Assembly: GCF_051020985.1 (NCBI RefSeq) | Contig: NC_135008.1 | Coordinates: forward strand, 2,604,001 to 2,668,000 | Length of the DNA: 64,000 bases | DNA from: Nomia melanderi | Taxonomy: Eukaryota; Arthropoda; Insecta; Hymenoptera; Halictidae | Direction: 5' to 3' | Shown: positions 12,186-23,529 of the stretch, piece after piece | How the letters are laid out: every line of letters begins with the position of its first letter | How positions within the stretch are numbered: the first letter of the stretch is position 1 | The notes under the pieces: generated by a model | Seen by the model: only the letters and a program-made list of their open reading frames with translations | What the model was told of the DNA's origin: nothing | Database searches by the model: none | Translations under genes and position numbers: made by a program

Positions 12186-13264
12186 GAGGATCGATACCGC
12201 CGCTCATCGAGCAATGATAACCAGCTAGTTCCTTCTTTCACTGACCAGCCGCTTTTCTTTCCCGTTATTTTCCGTGACCGAGCCGCGCCGCGCGCTCGGA
12301 AATAAGACCACCTCAAGGCAGGAAAGAAGAGTGTTCCTTGTGAAAACACTCGCCAGTGTTTATTGACACGTCACGGATGCTATTTTCCTTTCACTTAGAA
12401 AATTGCCGCTACGGCTTCATACTGTTTCTAATATTCTGCATTAATCTAACATAATATTTACATTAAATTGAAGATCCGTTTCAACCTCAACGTCGAAATA
12501 TGTTCTTAACCAGATAAACATATAATACTTCGTCGTTTTAATTTCGTTTTCCATTAAAATATATCATTGGCGCATTAGTCCTCCGTTTGACGAGTACACG
12601 CATCATTCTTTGATTTTACTGCACGCAAAATGAGAGATTCCAAAGGAAATTCCACAGTTAGCAGGTTCAGTAAGACGAAAACGATACTTTGTCTTGTTAA
12701 AGTCGGAAAGAAGAACGGAGTTACGAGCTTTTTATCGTCGAATTCGCTCGGGCCGAGTGCCGGCAGGGGTGAACAGCCGCTCGTGGCCACATTTTCGTGG
12801 CAAAAAGGACGCGTAAAAAATGTCCACCGGTTTTATCGGACTGTTCCGCGTGTGCGAGCGCGTTCGTTCTCGGATTTGGTCGCCCTGCGATGGAAGGGGA
12901 TGAAAGGTGCTTGAACCTGCGAAATTCTTCATTGCTTATTTTAACATGATTAAATGTTACATAGCAGTGCAAATTTCGAAATAAAATCTGTTTCTAAGCT
13001 TGCACGTAACTGTTCAGTTGAGCCAAAGTAAATAGTATTTTTCGGACCCGATTCCGTTTTTTGATCCAATAAGTCTAAAGACAAAAGGATCCTGATCTCG
13101 AGTTCAAGTGACAATAATAGATCCGAACGGAAATGAAATCAGCGGAGAAGCGTTCGGCGAAGATGATACGGTGTTTGCTTTACCGGAAACCGGTCGTAGC
13201 TGATAGCGTTCCACGACATTGATTCGACGAAATCGATCACCCACGAACCGCTAATCAGTCGCAT

Positions 13265-13330
13265 AGATTATAAACGATCACCTAGATCCGCGTCGATAGT
13301 CGAGTTGAACAGTTGACGCCGAGTGCATCG
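13265..13330 (+). promoter_or_regulatory. Candidate core promoter of the chitinase gene
   Basis: ATTATAAACGATCACC (TATA-like, around 13268) is followed about 30 bases later by AGTCGAGTTGAACAGTTG, a plausible initiator region. It lies about 500 bp upstream of the coding start. A splice acceptor (TTATTTCCAG ending 13783) just before the start codon implies a separate upstream 5' UTR exon, which would fit a start here. Inference only. Confidence 0.4.
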
Positions 13331-13791
13331 ATCTGTCTGTCATCAGTTCACTTTCTTCTGTGGCATCAATATCATTTTGGACTTGGTCGTTTTGTGGCAG
13401 TGTGTCTAACAGGTTTTGAAATCCTTTGAATGAATATATCGAAATTGGAAATTACTTTTTCAAAGAAACTCGTCTGTTTATACAGTTTCAGTGGTTTGAG
13501 AGAACGAAATTATCAGTAATCGAAATGAATAAATAATAAATAATGAATTAATAAGTAAAACTAATCAATAGTAATGAAATAAATGTATCAAACATAGAAA
13601 TTGGAAGTGCCTTTTCCAAAGAAACTTTCCTTCTAAATAACATCATACATCTCCACACAAACCGAAAATCATGAATCAAAACTGCATTTAAATTCCATTT
13701 CCAGTCGCCCAAACGTCAAAGCAACGAATCACTTTGAAAATCCGACACGTCGCACGCTAACTGAATCCATTCGTTATTTCCAGCTCCAGAA

Positions 13792-16700
13792 ATGGCATCG
13801 GGAAGGTCTCTCTTCTCATTCGCGCTGGTGTTCGCGGTGCTAGCTGGAGCGATAGGTGAGCAGAGCTCGCATTTCTGATAAGATATACCTCTCTAAGATA
13901 AATTAACCCTCTGTAGACTCGTGTAACTTTGAAGTCGCACATCAGTATATTGGCATCTTATTGGTTTATTTCATTTTGCAGGGAAAGAATCGGCCAGAAT
14001 AACGTGTTACTTCAGCAACTGGGCGATCTATCGGCCGGATGTCGGCAGCTATGATGTCAACGACATCCCCGGTGACCTCTGCACGCACATCATCTATTCC
14101 TTCATCGGCGTGAGCAACGTCACCTGGGAGGTGCTGATCCTCGACCCGGAACTGGACGTCGACAAGGAGAATTTCGTGGAGTTCAACAACCTGAGGAACA
14201 AGTATCCTCATCTGAAGACCTCTGTGGCTGTCGGGGGCTGGGGCGAGGGTGGCAGGAAGTATAGCGGCCTGGTCGGGGTGAAACAGAGACGCGACACTTT
14301 CATCAGGAGCGTAGTTGGTGAGGAACATTCCAAAATTGTTGGAACTTCGCTGAGAAAATTCGGGAAATTCGCTTTTGATGGGATGACTTTGTCTAGTTGC
14401 ATGCGATGAGTTTTTGGGAGAATTGCACAACTCCGAGGAATCTTCGATAATCTGAAGATTAGAAGTTCTAAGGCAAAACCTGTATACGAGCCGTTTATTT
14501 TGAAAGCCTAGAATATTTACGTTTCTATTGTCATTTGCTTGTCTCTCTTTCTGCGAAGAGTTCATGCACAAGTACAATTTCGACGGTTTCGACCTCGACT
14601 GGGAGTATCCCGGCGCAGCGGACAGAGGCGGCAGCTTCTCCGACAAGAACAACTTCTTCTACTTCGTCGAGGAGCTGAGACGCGCGTTCGACAAAGAGGG
14701 GAAGGGATGGGAGCTCACGATCGCCGTACCAATGGCGAAGTTCCGTCTCGACGAAGGGTACCACGTGCCGGAAATATGCCGGTCAGTGTCGAATTTTTCT
14801 CTCATTCTTTCATCATTTCATTTTCATTTCTTTCCCTCAATCTTGTTTTCTAATCGTCTTCGAATCTGTTTTCGTGATAACAAAATTTCAGTGTGAAATT
14901 GATGAATATCAATCTATTCAATAATGCTGATATTAATAAAAATTGTCAATGGTTTTTGCAATTGCAATGGTTTTAATAATTTCATTAAGAGGAACACGTT
15001 TTTGAACTTCAGAGTTACAATGACGTTGAATGTTTAGCCTATGTGTAAAGATTACAATTATAATTAATTCTGGTTGTAATTCTCTGATTCCATTCGTCAT
15101 TCTCGAGTGAAAAATTCAACGAACCAAGAAGTTCCTTTGAATTTCTCGAAATTTCTGTCCGCAGAAACATGGACGCCATCCACGTGATGTCCTACGACCT
15201 CCGCGGCAACTGGGGCGGTTTCGCGGACGTCCACAGCCCTCTTTACCGCAGGCCGCACGACCAATGGGCGTACGAGAAGCTGAATGTCGTAAGGACTCGA
15301 TTGAGATAATTAGTAAAAATTTCAAATGAAACCTCGAATATACGCTAAATAATTCTAGATACTACAATACACATATTCATTCCTAATTCTTGATTACTCA
15401 AGATCCACCTTTTCAGCGTCTATAATAACACCCCCGCTATACAGGTAAAATCTATTGAAGCTAATTGGATTTGTTCACGCAGCACGATGGCCTTCGGTTG
15501 TGGGAAGAGAAGGGCTGCCCCGCGAAGAAGCTGATCGTCGGAATACCATTGTACGGACGCACTTTCACGCTGAGCCAGAGCAACACTAATTACGAGCCTG
15601 GCACGTACATAAACAAAGAGGCTGGTGGAGGTGCACCCGGTGAATACACACAAGCCAAAGGGTTCCTCTCTTACTACGAGGTACTCCTCGATCCTCCGAT
15701 CGATCTGACACTAACACTAGAACTGACAAAATGACTGCAAGTCGAAATGATTGGTATCTTAACCCTTTGAACTCTGTAGGCTCCAATATTGCACTAATTA
15801 ATAGTTTTAATAATTTTATTTAAACGAATGTATCTTGTAGCTTTGAAGTTACAACGACGTTGAACGTAAACTCCCGTGTATACGAACTAAAGTTCAAGTT
15901 GATCAATTATTTAATGGCATTCGTTTTCAACAAAAAATTCAATAGATCAATTTAACCCAGTATATTGATGTGTGACTATAGAGGGTTAATTATATAATTT
16001 TCTTGCAGATCTGCACCAGACTGCAAGCTCCAGGCAGCAACTGGACCCAGAAGTTCGACGACATCGGCAAAGTGCCGTACACGTATCAAGGTACTTTCCA
16101 TTTTATCTAGAATCTTCCATTATATTCGCTCTTTGCTTTGTGATTCGTGAATTTGTAATTGGCAATTATCAGGAACACAGTGGGTCGGTTATGAGAATGT
16201 GGAGAGCGTGAAGTACAAGATCGATTTCATCAAGAAGGAACAGTACGGAGGCGCGATGGTTTGGGCCGTCGACATGGACGACTTCCAAGGACTTTGCGGC
16301 GAACGCAACCCTCTGATGAACACTATTCACGAAGGGCTGAAGGGATACGTTGTGACGGACAAAGATTTTCAAACTACGCCCACGGTAAGCTGCGTTTTTC
16401 AATCAGTGGCTGAATGGTTTGTATTTGAAACTGTGTAACTTGGGCAGACTTTATCTCGACAATTGCGATTGCGATTTCTCGTCATATCGGTTTGAAAGGG
16501 TGTCATTGGTATTTCGTTAGAAAATAAAAAACTGTCGGAGTGCTAAGAGTTACTGCATCATAATTAGATTAAAAGGATGTCCTTGCTATCTGATTAGAAA
16601 ATATTGAATATTTCTGATGAAAAACTTCTGGAGTGCAAAGGATGAAATCATCATGATGGATTTTTAGCCTGAATGGGCCAGGCCACCGAGCACAACCCCA

Positions 16701-17626
16701 TCGGACGTGCGAACCACTCAGCCATCTTCGACGAAGCCTGCTGAGAGACCAACCCAGAAACCTACACCGGAACCTACTCAAAAACCGGAAACACCCTCGC
16801 CGTCGACAACGCCGAGCACCACCACCGATGACTCGAATAAATGGCAACCCACCGACGCACCGAACGGAGGCAACGATGAAAACGAGAAGATCAACTGCAA
16901 GATTGACGACAAATTCATCCCGTCCAAGAAGGACTGCAGCGTAGTAAGTAATTCGCGTGTTTGCTCGACACTGGAACTACCGGACGCGTCAAAATGGCCG
17001 ACTTCAAGATCCCTCTTCCGCCATTGTTACGCTGATACAGATGCTTTCGTGAGAAATGTCAAAATAAATTCCTACATTCCTGCAAGAGCAGCAATAAGAT
17101 TCCTAATTTTTATAACAAATTCTGAACTGTCTTATTGCTCGGTAATTCTATTGTTAAAACGTTTGAAACTATTGGAGTAATCAATGAGTAAATTCATTTT
17201 CGACCACGTGGCAATTTTTAGTGTTTAACACGTTGAACGAATGAATTTTCATCGAGCAAAATACACACAATAGAAAAAGTATAATATATTATATTATAAA
17301 TGTTTTCAAATAATCATTTCATTGAGTGAACTACAGTAAGTCAATTTGATTAGAGGTCACTGGTGATGATTCCATGACATTCAACGTGTTAATACACCAA
17401 TTTAACCAATTACATATTCAATGGTACACTCTAATGCGACGTTCCAGATCAACTTGATCATTTTTCATTCGTACATTGACACGATCTCATTTTGTTGCAG
17501 TACTACGAATGCGTTCACGGATCGCCGGTGCAATTCAAATGCCCGAAGAATCTAATTTGGAACACGGTCATCAGCATCTGCGACTGGCCGGAAAACGCGG
17601 ATCGACAGGAATGCAGGCCAGCATAA
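13792..17626 (+). CDS. Cht5: Cht5-type endochitinase (group I insect chitinase, GH18 plus CBM14)
   Basis: Secreted chitinase that hydrolyses beta-1,4 bonds of chitin; group I enzymes act in cuticle turnover at moulting. Exons: 13792-13855, 13982-14317, 14559-14781, 15165-15288, 15483-15680, 16009-16090, 16173-16384, 16668-16943, 17501-17626; phases join cleanly to 546 aa. A hydrophobic signal peptide spans about residues 1-21. The GH18 domain runs from about 25 to 400, with the catalytic motif FDGFDLDWEYP at 141-151 and proton donor E149. A Pro/Thr-rich linker (about 414-485) follows the conserved PEWARPPS. A C-terminal peritrophin-A chitin-binding domain has its six cysteines at 490, 503, 509, 519, 532 and 543. 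Order and length match Cht5, as opposed to multi-domain Cht10 or linker-less IDGFs. The start ATG lies 8 bases after an acceptor. AATAAA lies near 17907. Introns 5, 7 and 8 hold MITE copies. Confidence 0.95.
15759..15989. mobile_element. MITE-like element, family B, in chitinase intron 5
   Basis: Begins TTAACCCTTTGAACTCTG and ends GAGGGTTAA. Its left 35 bases are almost identical to the copy at 56488 (shared TGTAGGCTCCAATATTGCAC). Its right end lies only about 20 bases before the exon 6 acceptor. Confidence 0.6.
16560..16646. repeat. Half copy of family B in chitinase intron 7
   Basis: AAAATATTGAATATTTCTGA and AAAACTTCTGGAGTGCAAAG form the inverse of the left half of the copy at 8211. It ends about 21 bases before the exon 8 acceptor. 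A more decayed version lies just upstream at about 16490-16555. Confidence 0.5.
17225..17392. mobile_element. MITE-like element, family A (TTAACACGTTGAAYG ends), in chitinase intron 8
   Basis: Left end TTAACACGTTGAACGAATG and right end CATTCAACGTGTTAA are inverted repeats bounded by TTAA. The 168-bp interior is non-coding. A nearly identical but right-truncated copy lies in a P450 intron at 49217. Confidence 0.7.
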
Positions 17627-20600
17627 GTTTCCAAGGATTTCTGTCGTTCGAAAAACTGTGCACTGAGAAAATGCTTGATGATTTAATGTTGAGCAAGTTA
17701 GAGACGATATTAGGATATTAATTGGAGACTATATCCCAGTGAATGAATGTTCGAAACGCTATTGCAATTGTTAAACGCTGTGTACACAATATTTGTTTTC
17801 TATTGTAATCGTACGGTACGTCTGTAACGCATCGATACTGACGACTTCGTTACATAAATCATTAAGTGACTGACGTATATTCTATTCTTCGCTAGGCTTT
17901 CAACAATAAACATATATTTAACGAGTAACTTAACGGAACCGTACGAATCATCGAGCCCAAGTGAAACTTGCAGTTTGTATTTTATTTTCAGGTGATCATC
18001 GAAAATATAACACCCATTGAACACTTGTAATTTACAATATTGAACGTGACAAGCTAATTACAGATCTTACTCGATTGTTTCCTAATGCACGCAAACACGC
18101 ACGCATACACACGCAACACACGCGTACACACACGTTAAACCGGTATCGAATGTAGTTTCTCTTTTGTTTTTAAAACGCTACTCTCGGTATTTAAATTATA
18201 CGAAGATAAAAAAGGAAAACGAAATATTACAATCACCGTGAGATATCCAATTGGCATTTTAAACGATATTAATACTGTCTTCAATTACATATTACATATA
18301 GATGTGTATGTACAGATATACACACACACGCGCGCACACACACGGTCCCCGTCTCTCATACGACGAATCAATTTCAGCATTTTCAAATTGCACCTCGCGG
18401 TTTTTTGATTAGTCGCGCGTTCGTTTCGCTCGTCGCCGACGAAACTCGAGGAGTATAAAATTTACAAAGATACAAAGCTTTCAGCACTTTTGTGATCTCG
18501 TGTAATCCTACGTGTCGTTCGGCTCTCCCGTCGGTCTTACGTGTAACCGTTATCGTTGAGAGTCCGGCGTTCTAACTACGTAAACGCAAGATGACACGGA
18601 AACCATTAAACACGCTTCAAAAGGGGATAACGCACCCTGGCGCTTCATATTGCGTTCGATCGAGAACAGTTCTGATCGTTACACGAGCGTGATACGATGA
18701 ACGATCGTGTGCCGTGAGGAGTTTCAAGGATACTTTCTTCTTTTTTTCTATATCAATGAGATGTACTGTTCAAAGATGTTACCGCACGCGTATGAATATT
18801 ATTCGACACATTCGATGCCAAGTCATTTGTGTATCCTTCAGGGCAATGTCATTTGTATCTTTATCGTTTATAAAAATACGTCAAATGTCTTGAGGTCAAA
18901 GTTGGTTCACCGGGGCTCACATGATACCAAAAAGATTTCTATTTTTGTGTCACTTTTTTTAAACGACAGCACAAAGGGTACGTGACATTGATAGATGTCA
19001 GATAAACTGCCATCTTCGCGAAGGGGCACTCAGAGACGTTTGAAGGTCAAGTTTAGGACGTATGAAGGTCACTCTTATACTCAGAATTTGGTACTCTATT
19101 GATCTATGGTAAAAAAGTAGGTCATTCCATTTAAAAAAATCAAGGTGACCTTGAAAACTCTAAAAAGATGATATAAAAACTGAAATTTTGTTGGTATCAT
19201 GTGAGCCTCACTGAACCATTCAACTTTGTCATTAAGACATTTGATGTATCTTTAAAAACAACAAAGATGTATACATGAATGCATAATATATAATCAGCAA
19301 CAAAACTATTCGTCACACACAATAAATACTCCTTAACTTGTCTGCATATTGCTAAATATTTTATTAATTCTATACCATGAATGCTTATTTCAGTAAATAG
19401 CAATATACAGTGTAATTTCCTTTCATTGCTAACTGTATATTATAAAGAACTTGCAAATTTTCATTTGTATATTGATACAAGTTATTTTCAAAAGATTCTT
19501 TATCTCAGCCCTGAATGGACATTACTATGAAGTTCTTTTGGCATACAATGTGTTAAATGTCATCTGCAATTCCATATTGTTGTGTACTGAATTTCGCACC
19601 TACATCTCCTTAGAAGGATCTCTGTCTATGCAATAAAGTAACATTATACGAAGGCACGACATTCAAGTGTTTCCATGTCCCCTTTCTTTATTCCATGCTT
19701 TCCAATCAATCCTTTCCGTACCACATACGAGTACAGTTGCATCTTTGGTATTCCACTAGATCTTACATATCAATGACAGAGATGATGAGTAATTCGAATA
19801 AATGCGATGATGGAATAAATATGCACGATATGCGCTTAGAATGATACTTTCGTGTGACGATAATCGCGTGTTACATATGACGATTATGAATTATCATTTC
19901 TAACGATGACCTCGCGAGTCAGAGCGGGTGTCGAGGACGATTCACAAAGTATAATAATATTGTCGGTATACACAAAACTATACAACTCCAAAACTCTCTT
20001 GTAACAAGGTGTAAAAAATAGTAATAGTAGATAGTACAGTGCGATCATTTCCACCAGTGTAAACAGTGGGGCTTGTGTTCTGCGATAAAGTGTAAATAGA
20101 TACTGTTTCTTTTCCACACTCCTATTCAAAGTGATGATTTCAATGTTCCAATGTGCAGCAAATCCAAAGAAAACCTTGCACCATATAATCATCGTGAAAC
20201 ACATATTGAAACTGTTGCAGTATACGATAAAAAACAGAGTGAACGTATGCTTTGTACAGGTTTCAGTACGAGAAAACATTTTTACCTTGTTGGGCAGTAA
20301 GTTACGCAGTGTATTTAGTATCATTATAGTACAGGAATGATATCACGTTCGGTAGATTGTGATTCATTGAAATTCTTTTCGATTACTTCAAAACGAAATT
20401 AAACAATGACTCTATCAATTAATTAATGAAATGTTAGAAACAAGTTTCCATGATATGTCTCTCCTTCAAAGTATGACTCATTAGTATGAACGTTATTTGT
20501 CGATCATTGAATGCCCATACTATATCCTTATCTTTAAGTATTGGTTAACAACGAAGCTCTTCGCCAATTATTTCTATCGACATACAAAGGAACTAGAAAA

Positions 20601-20821
20601 CATGTATACTAAGTACTTAAAAACGTTTCCCATATATACGAAATGTGAACACAGAATTTATACTCATTATTATTACATCAGGTTTCAGTAGAACAACTAT
20701 AGATGTTCTATTTTAAGACAAAAAAAAAGACAGTTCAACCTATTGATTGTCCACCGTAGATCGGTATTGTTTTCCCGTCACATACATATAATAAAGGTTG
20801 CATCCTAAATGCATTTTGTCG
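17627..20821. other. Convergent intergenic/3' UTR region between chitinase and king tubby
   Basis: No coding exon is supported. It should contain both 3' UTRs. CA/CG-rich microsatellites lie at about 18085-18135 and 18318-18345, and a large inverted repeat at 18.8-19.3 kb. The rest is AT-rich and unremarkable. Confidence 0.6.
18830..19290. repeat. Long-terminal-inverted-repeat (foldback) element, about 460 bp
   Basis: The left arm contains TCAAATGTCTTGAGGTCAAA and GGCTCACATGATACCAA. The right arm carries the complement, TTGGTATCATGTGAGCC then GACATTTGATGTATC. Arms are about 100 bp with scattered mismatches. The centre holds three AAGGTCA-type repeats and no coding frame. It lies in the presumed king tubby 3' UTR/intergenic DNA. 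Confidence 0.65.
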
Positions 20822-22955
20822 CTACTCGCAAGCCAACTTACTGTCAAAACTGCTCAAAGCAATGGCGAATGCTTGAAGTGTGCATAGTGGGAATCTGTAG
20901 TCCATCGTAAACACGTCTTCTGCTACGCGGCCGAATTGCATAACGACGTAATCAACTGTAACATAATATGCGAGTATCAAACGTCTGTTCGCTTTCAATC
21001 TGTAAAGTACTTTGAACCAATAGTTCAATATACGAACCATCGCTGTCGTGCACGACTTGGAAATTCTTTACTGAAGCCTGCGTCACTCGCCCATGGAAAT
21101 TAAGCACGTACGACTGAGTGTCATCGTTCCAGACAGGAGTCTTATTGTGTAGTTCTATTAAATTATCCATGTTTTTTGCTTTCCAACGTTCTGTAATAAA
21201 GGGCGAATATATTGACATGTTGCATGCACTAGAGAAGAATGATGTTCATTAAAAACTTGAACATACCAAGCAACGTTTCTGACTCATCCCTTGGACAAAT
21301 TTCAACTCTTTTCTGATCTGACGTCATGCCAGGAATGATCACGGTCATCTTGCGTGGCCCTTTAAATCCTAAAACGTTAGTGTCGTATATTACTGCAGCC
21401 AGTTCTTGTCGTGGATTGAAGCGTTCATCTCGTTTGTCATCCTTCATTAACGAATAACCATTATCGTAAACCGTAAACTGTGTTCCCAGAAGATTGGACC
21501 TTAGCTTTCCGATGTAAGACTCTCCTGCTCTTGAAAGATCCGTGGGATCGGTCGAAATTAAATAGTTGCTTGTCGTGCTCTTTTTCCTTTTTCGACCCGC
21601 CAATAAGAAAATCTGTTAAAATGTATCAATAGCTTGTATAAGTTTCCTTTCTATATTTCAAATGGAAATAATTGTACACAGTACGTACCTTCCTTCCATA
21701 ATCACGTTCTAAATGTAGGAAGTATGTAGGATATAATCCACGATCCATACCTTTCCTATCACGTGTTATTCTACACTTAAAATGCATTTTTTTGTTTGCT
21801 GGTTGCAGTACAAAATGCTCGATACTTCCTTCGACCTTGCCTTCTAATTCTGGGCTCTAATGTAATAGTATAATATTTATTTTCAACAGCATTTAGTATC
21901 AATTATCCTTAGTGAGAAGTACATTCAGTCGTCTTGCTTACCGAAGAGTTATTCTCTGTACTGATAAATGTGTTAGCACCATCCGAAGGTGCTACTCTGA
22001 GTGGAGAAGGACACGGCAGAGATTCAGAAGGGGAATGTATGTCTATTGGCGATGACTCTTCATCTGCACAATCGGCAGCTTCCATACCTTGGTAGAAGCT
22101 TCCTTCTGTACCTACATCTACTTAAAGATAATCAATTACAATGAATAAGGAATAAATGTTTCATTTGTTAAATGTTATTAGCTTACTGTACCATTTATTC
22201 TTGCTTCCATATCCTTATTCTCTGTAAATGTGCTTAACTCTGGATTTGTCTGTGATACATTAAATTGTAGTGGTCCATCATATCCTGAAATCAATGGATT
22301 ATTTATTGGTTCAATGGATTTACCTTATTTACCTTTAATTCGCATGCTTTTTCTATAGTTTCTCAAAATTACCACGGAGTTCCTTATTCGGATTCATCCA
22401 CTTGGTGGAATGACTTGTAAGTTGAGTACTTAATATATTAGATGCTTGAACCATTCCACCAGCACCACTTTGTCGTTTCTGTTTCATTTTCTGGGCAATC
22501 AATTGCCTCTGTAACCGATTATAGAATAATCATAGTGAAAATTGAAAAATCAAATTAACAAATTACATACATATTGCACTTCATAAATTATATACTGTAT
22601 AGCATTCTTAAACATAAACCTATAAGAACAACACTTGGGTTTGTTAACAATTTAACATGAATAATAAATTCAATATTTGACCTAGTTTTAATTACGTTTA
22701 TAACAAATTATGTTTGTCAGATGTTCTCTTAATCAAAAACATTATTAAAATATTCGTAATGCAAATTATTCTACACGTAACGCGTAGGTATACCAGAAAA
22801 TTCGACTGCTTGTTAAAATGTTTAAAAATATACAACACACAGTTATAATCTAAAGACAGTTTGATAAATTGAAGGATGTAAAAGTATATTTGAAACAGAA
22901 TCGTATCCAGTACCTGTTGTTCGAGTTTCTGTTGCCTTAAATCTAGAGATGTCAT
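20822..22955 (-). CDS. ktub: King tubby / TULP3-like Tubby-family protein
   Basis: Tubby proteins bind phosphoinositides and carry GPCR and other cargo into cilia with IFT-A. Exons (high to low): 22955-22914, 22508-22373, 22284-22187, 22112-21942, 21856-21689, 21612-21267, 21190-21038, 20955-20822; total 415 aa. The N-terminus (LRQQKLEQQRQLIAQKMKQ, then GGMVQAS) resembles the TULP3 IFT-A-binding helix. A Ser/Pro/acidic linker spans about 80-150. The C-terminal tubby domain begins near residue 160, with CRITRDRKGMDRG, then GRKRKKSTTSNYLIS (basic, lipid-binding), FTVYDNG, and the terminal FAIALSSFDSKLACE, a hallmark of the family. I chose the ATG at 22955; a TTG-started extension upstream is not needed. 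Length is close to fly king tubby (about 440 aa). It is divergent from THOC3 with an X-box-like motif between them. Confidence 0.95.
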
Positions 22956-23063
22956 TTTGTCGATACGCGTTAACGACAACTGTCATATGCGATTGATTTT
23001 CACAGAACAATTCAACTTGTCAGAAAACCAGTTTGTTTACGCTAAACACATTTCGTCGCCTGT

Positions 23064-23079
23064 GGCTACCTAGGCAACC
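23064..23079. promoter_or_regulatory. RFX X-box-like motif between king tubby and THOC3
   Basis: GGCTACCTAGGCAACC contains GCTACC, a 2-base spacer and GGCAAC. This fits the RFX consensus RYYNYY-N(1-3)-RRNRAC exactly. It lies about 110 bp upstream of the king tubby ATG. RFX factors drive cilium genes, so king tubby is the likely target; THOC3 starts about 450 bp away on the other side. Confidence 0.6.
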
Positions 23080-23529
23080 ACACGACTGAAAACCCCAATA
23101 CATTCTTATGGTTCGTTCACATTGAACGAATTAGCACAATGCCTGTTGAATTTACCGCCAGAGGTCTACATATATTTTTTAAAAAATACAACCTCGTTCG
23201 ATAGCTATCGATAAGTGTATCAATCAGAAATGCCGCTAAAAGAAAAAAATACAAAAACAGGGAACTTAAAACGCAATTTTTGAATATTCTACGAAAATTG
23301 TTATCGGTGTTCCTCTTTCAAATTAAACTCTACAATAACGCAAAACACGCATAAGTTATGAAAAGTATATTAAGAAATTCAGAATTTGTATCCTTAATGA
23401 ACGTATAAATAATTACACCTTTTAATATTTGCGTTCAGGTGTATTAATGTATTCACGTTTTAGTTTATGCAATTTTTAATATTAATTTACATTGTATCGT
23501 ACGTTGTTAATCGGTGAACCGTAGCAACA

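Larger units (their letters stand above)
1..13267. other. Long non-coding/intergenic stretch upstream of the chitinase gene
   Basis: No reading frame here looks like a real exon: open frames are under about 105 codons, lack family motifs and often overlap repeats. The sequence alternates between AT-rich DNA and GC-richer islands (about 3.4-3.8, 5.3-5.5, 6.6-6.9, 9.2-9.5, 10.1-10.5, 11.3-11.65 and 12.7-12.9 kb). It contains minisatellites near 2.1, 3.8, 7.1, 10.8 and 11.7 kb, several TTAA-flanked MITE-like copies and one mariner-like MITE, listed separately. Untranslated first exons of a neighbouring gene could lie here but cannot be proven from sequence alone. Confidence 0.6.

Noticed and set aside
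13966..14652. 228-codon minus-strand frame over the chitinase
   Set aside because: Antisense to chitinase exons 2 and 3, which carry the unmistakable GH18 sequence.
22953..22979. King tubby start at an upstream TTG (position 22979)
   Set aside because: Non-ATG start; the in-frame ATG at 22955 immediately precedes the conserved N-terminal helix.
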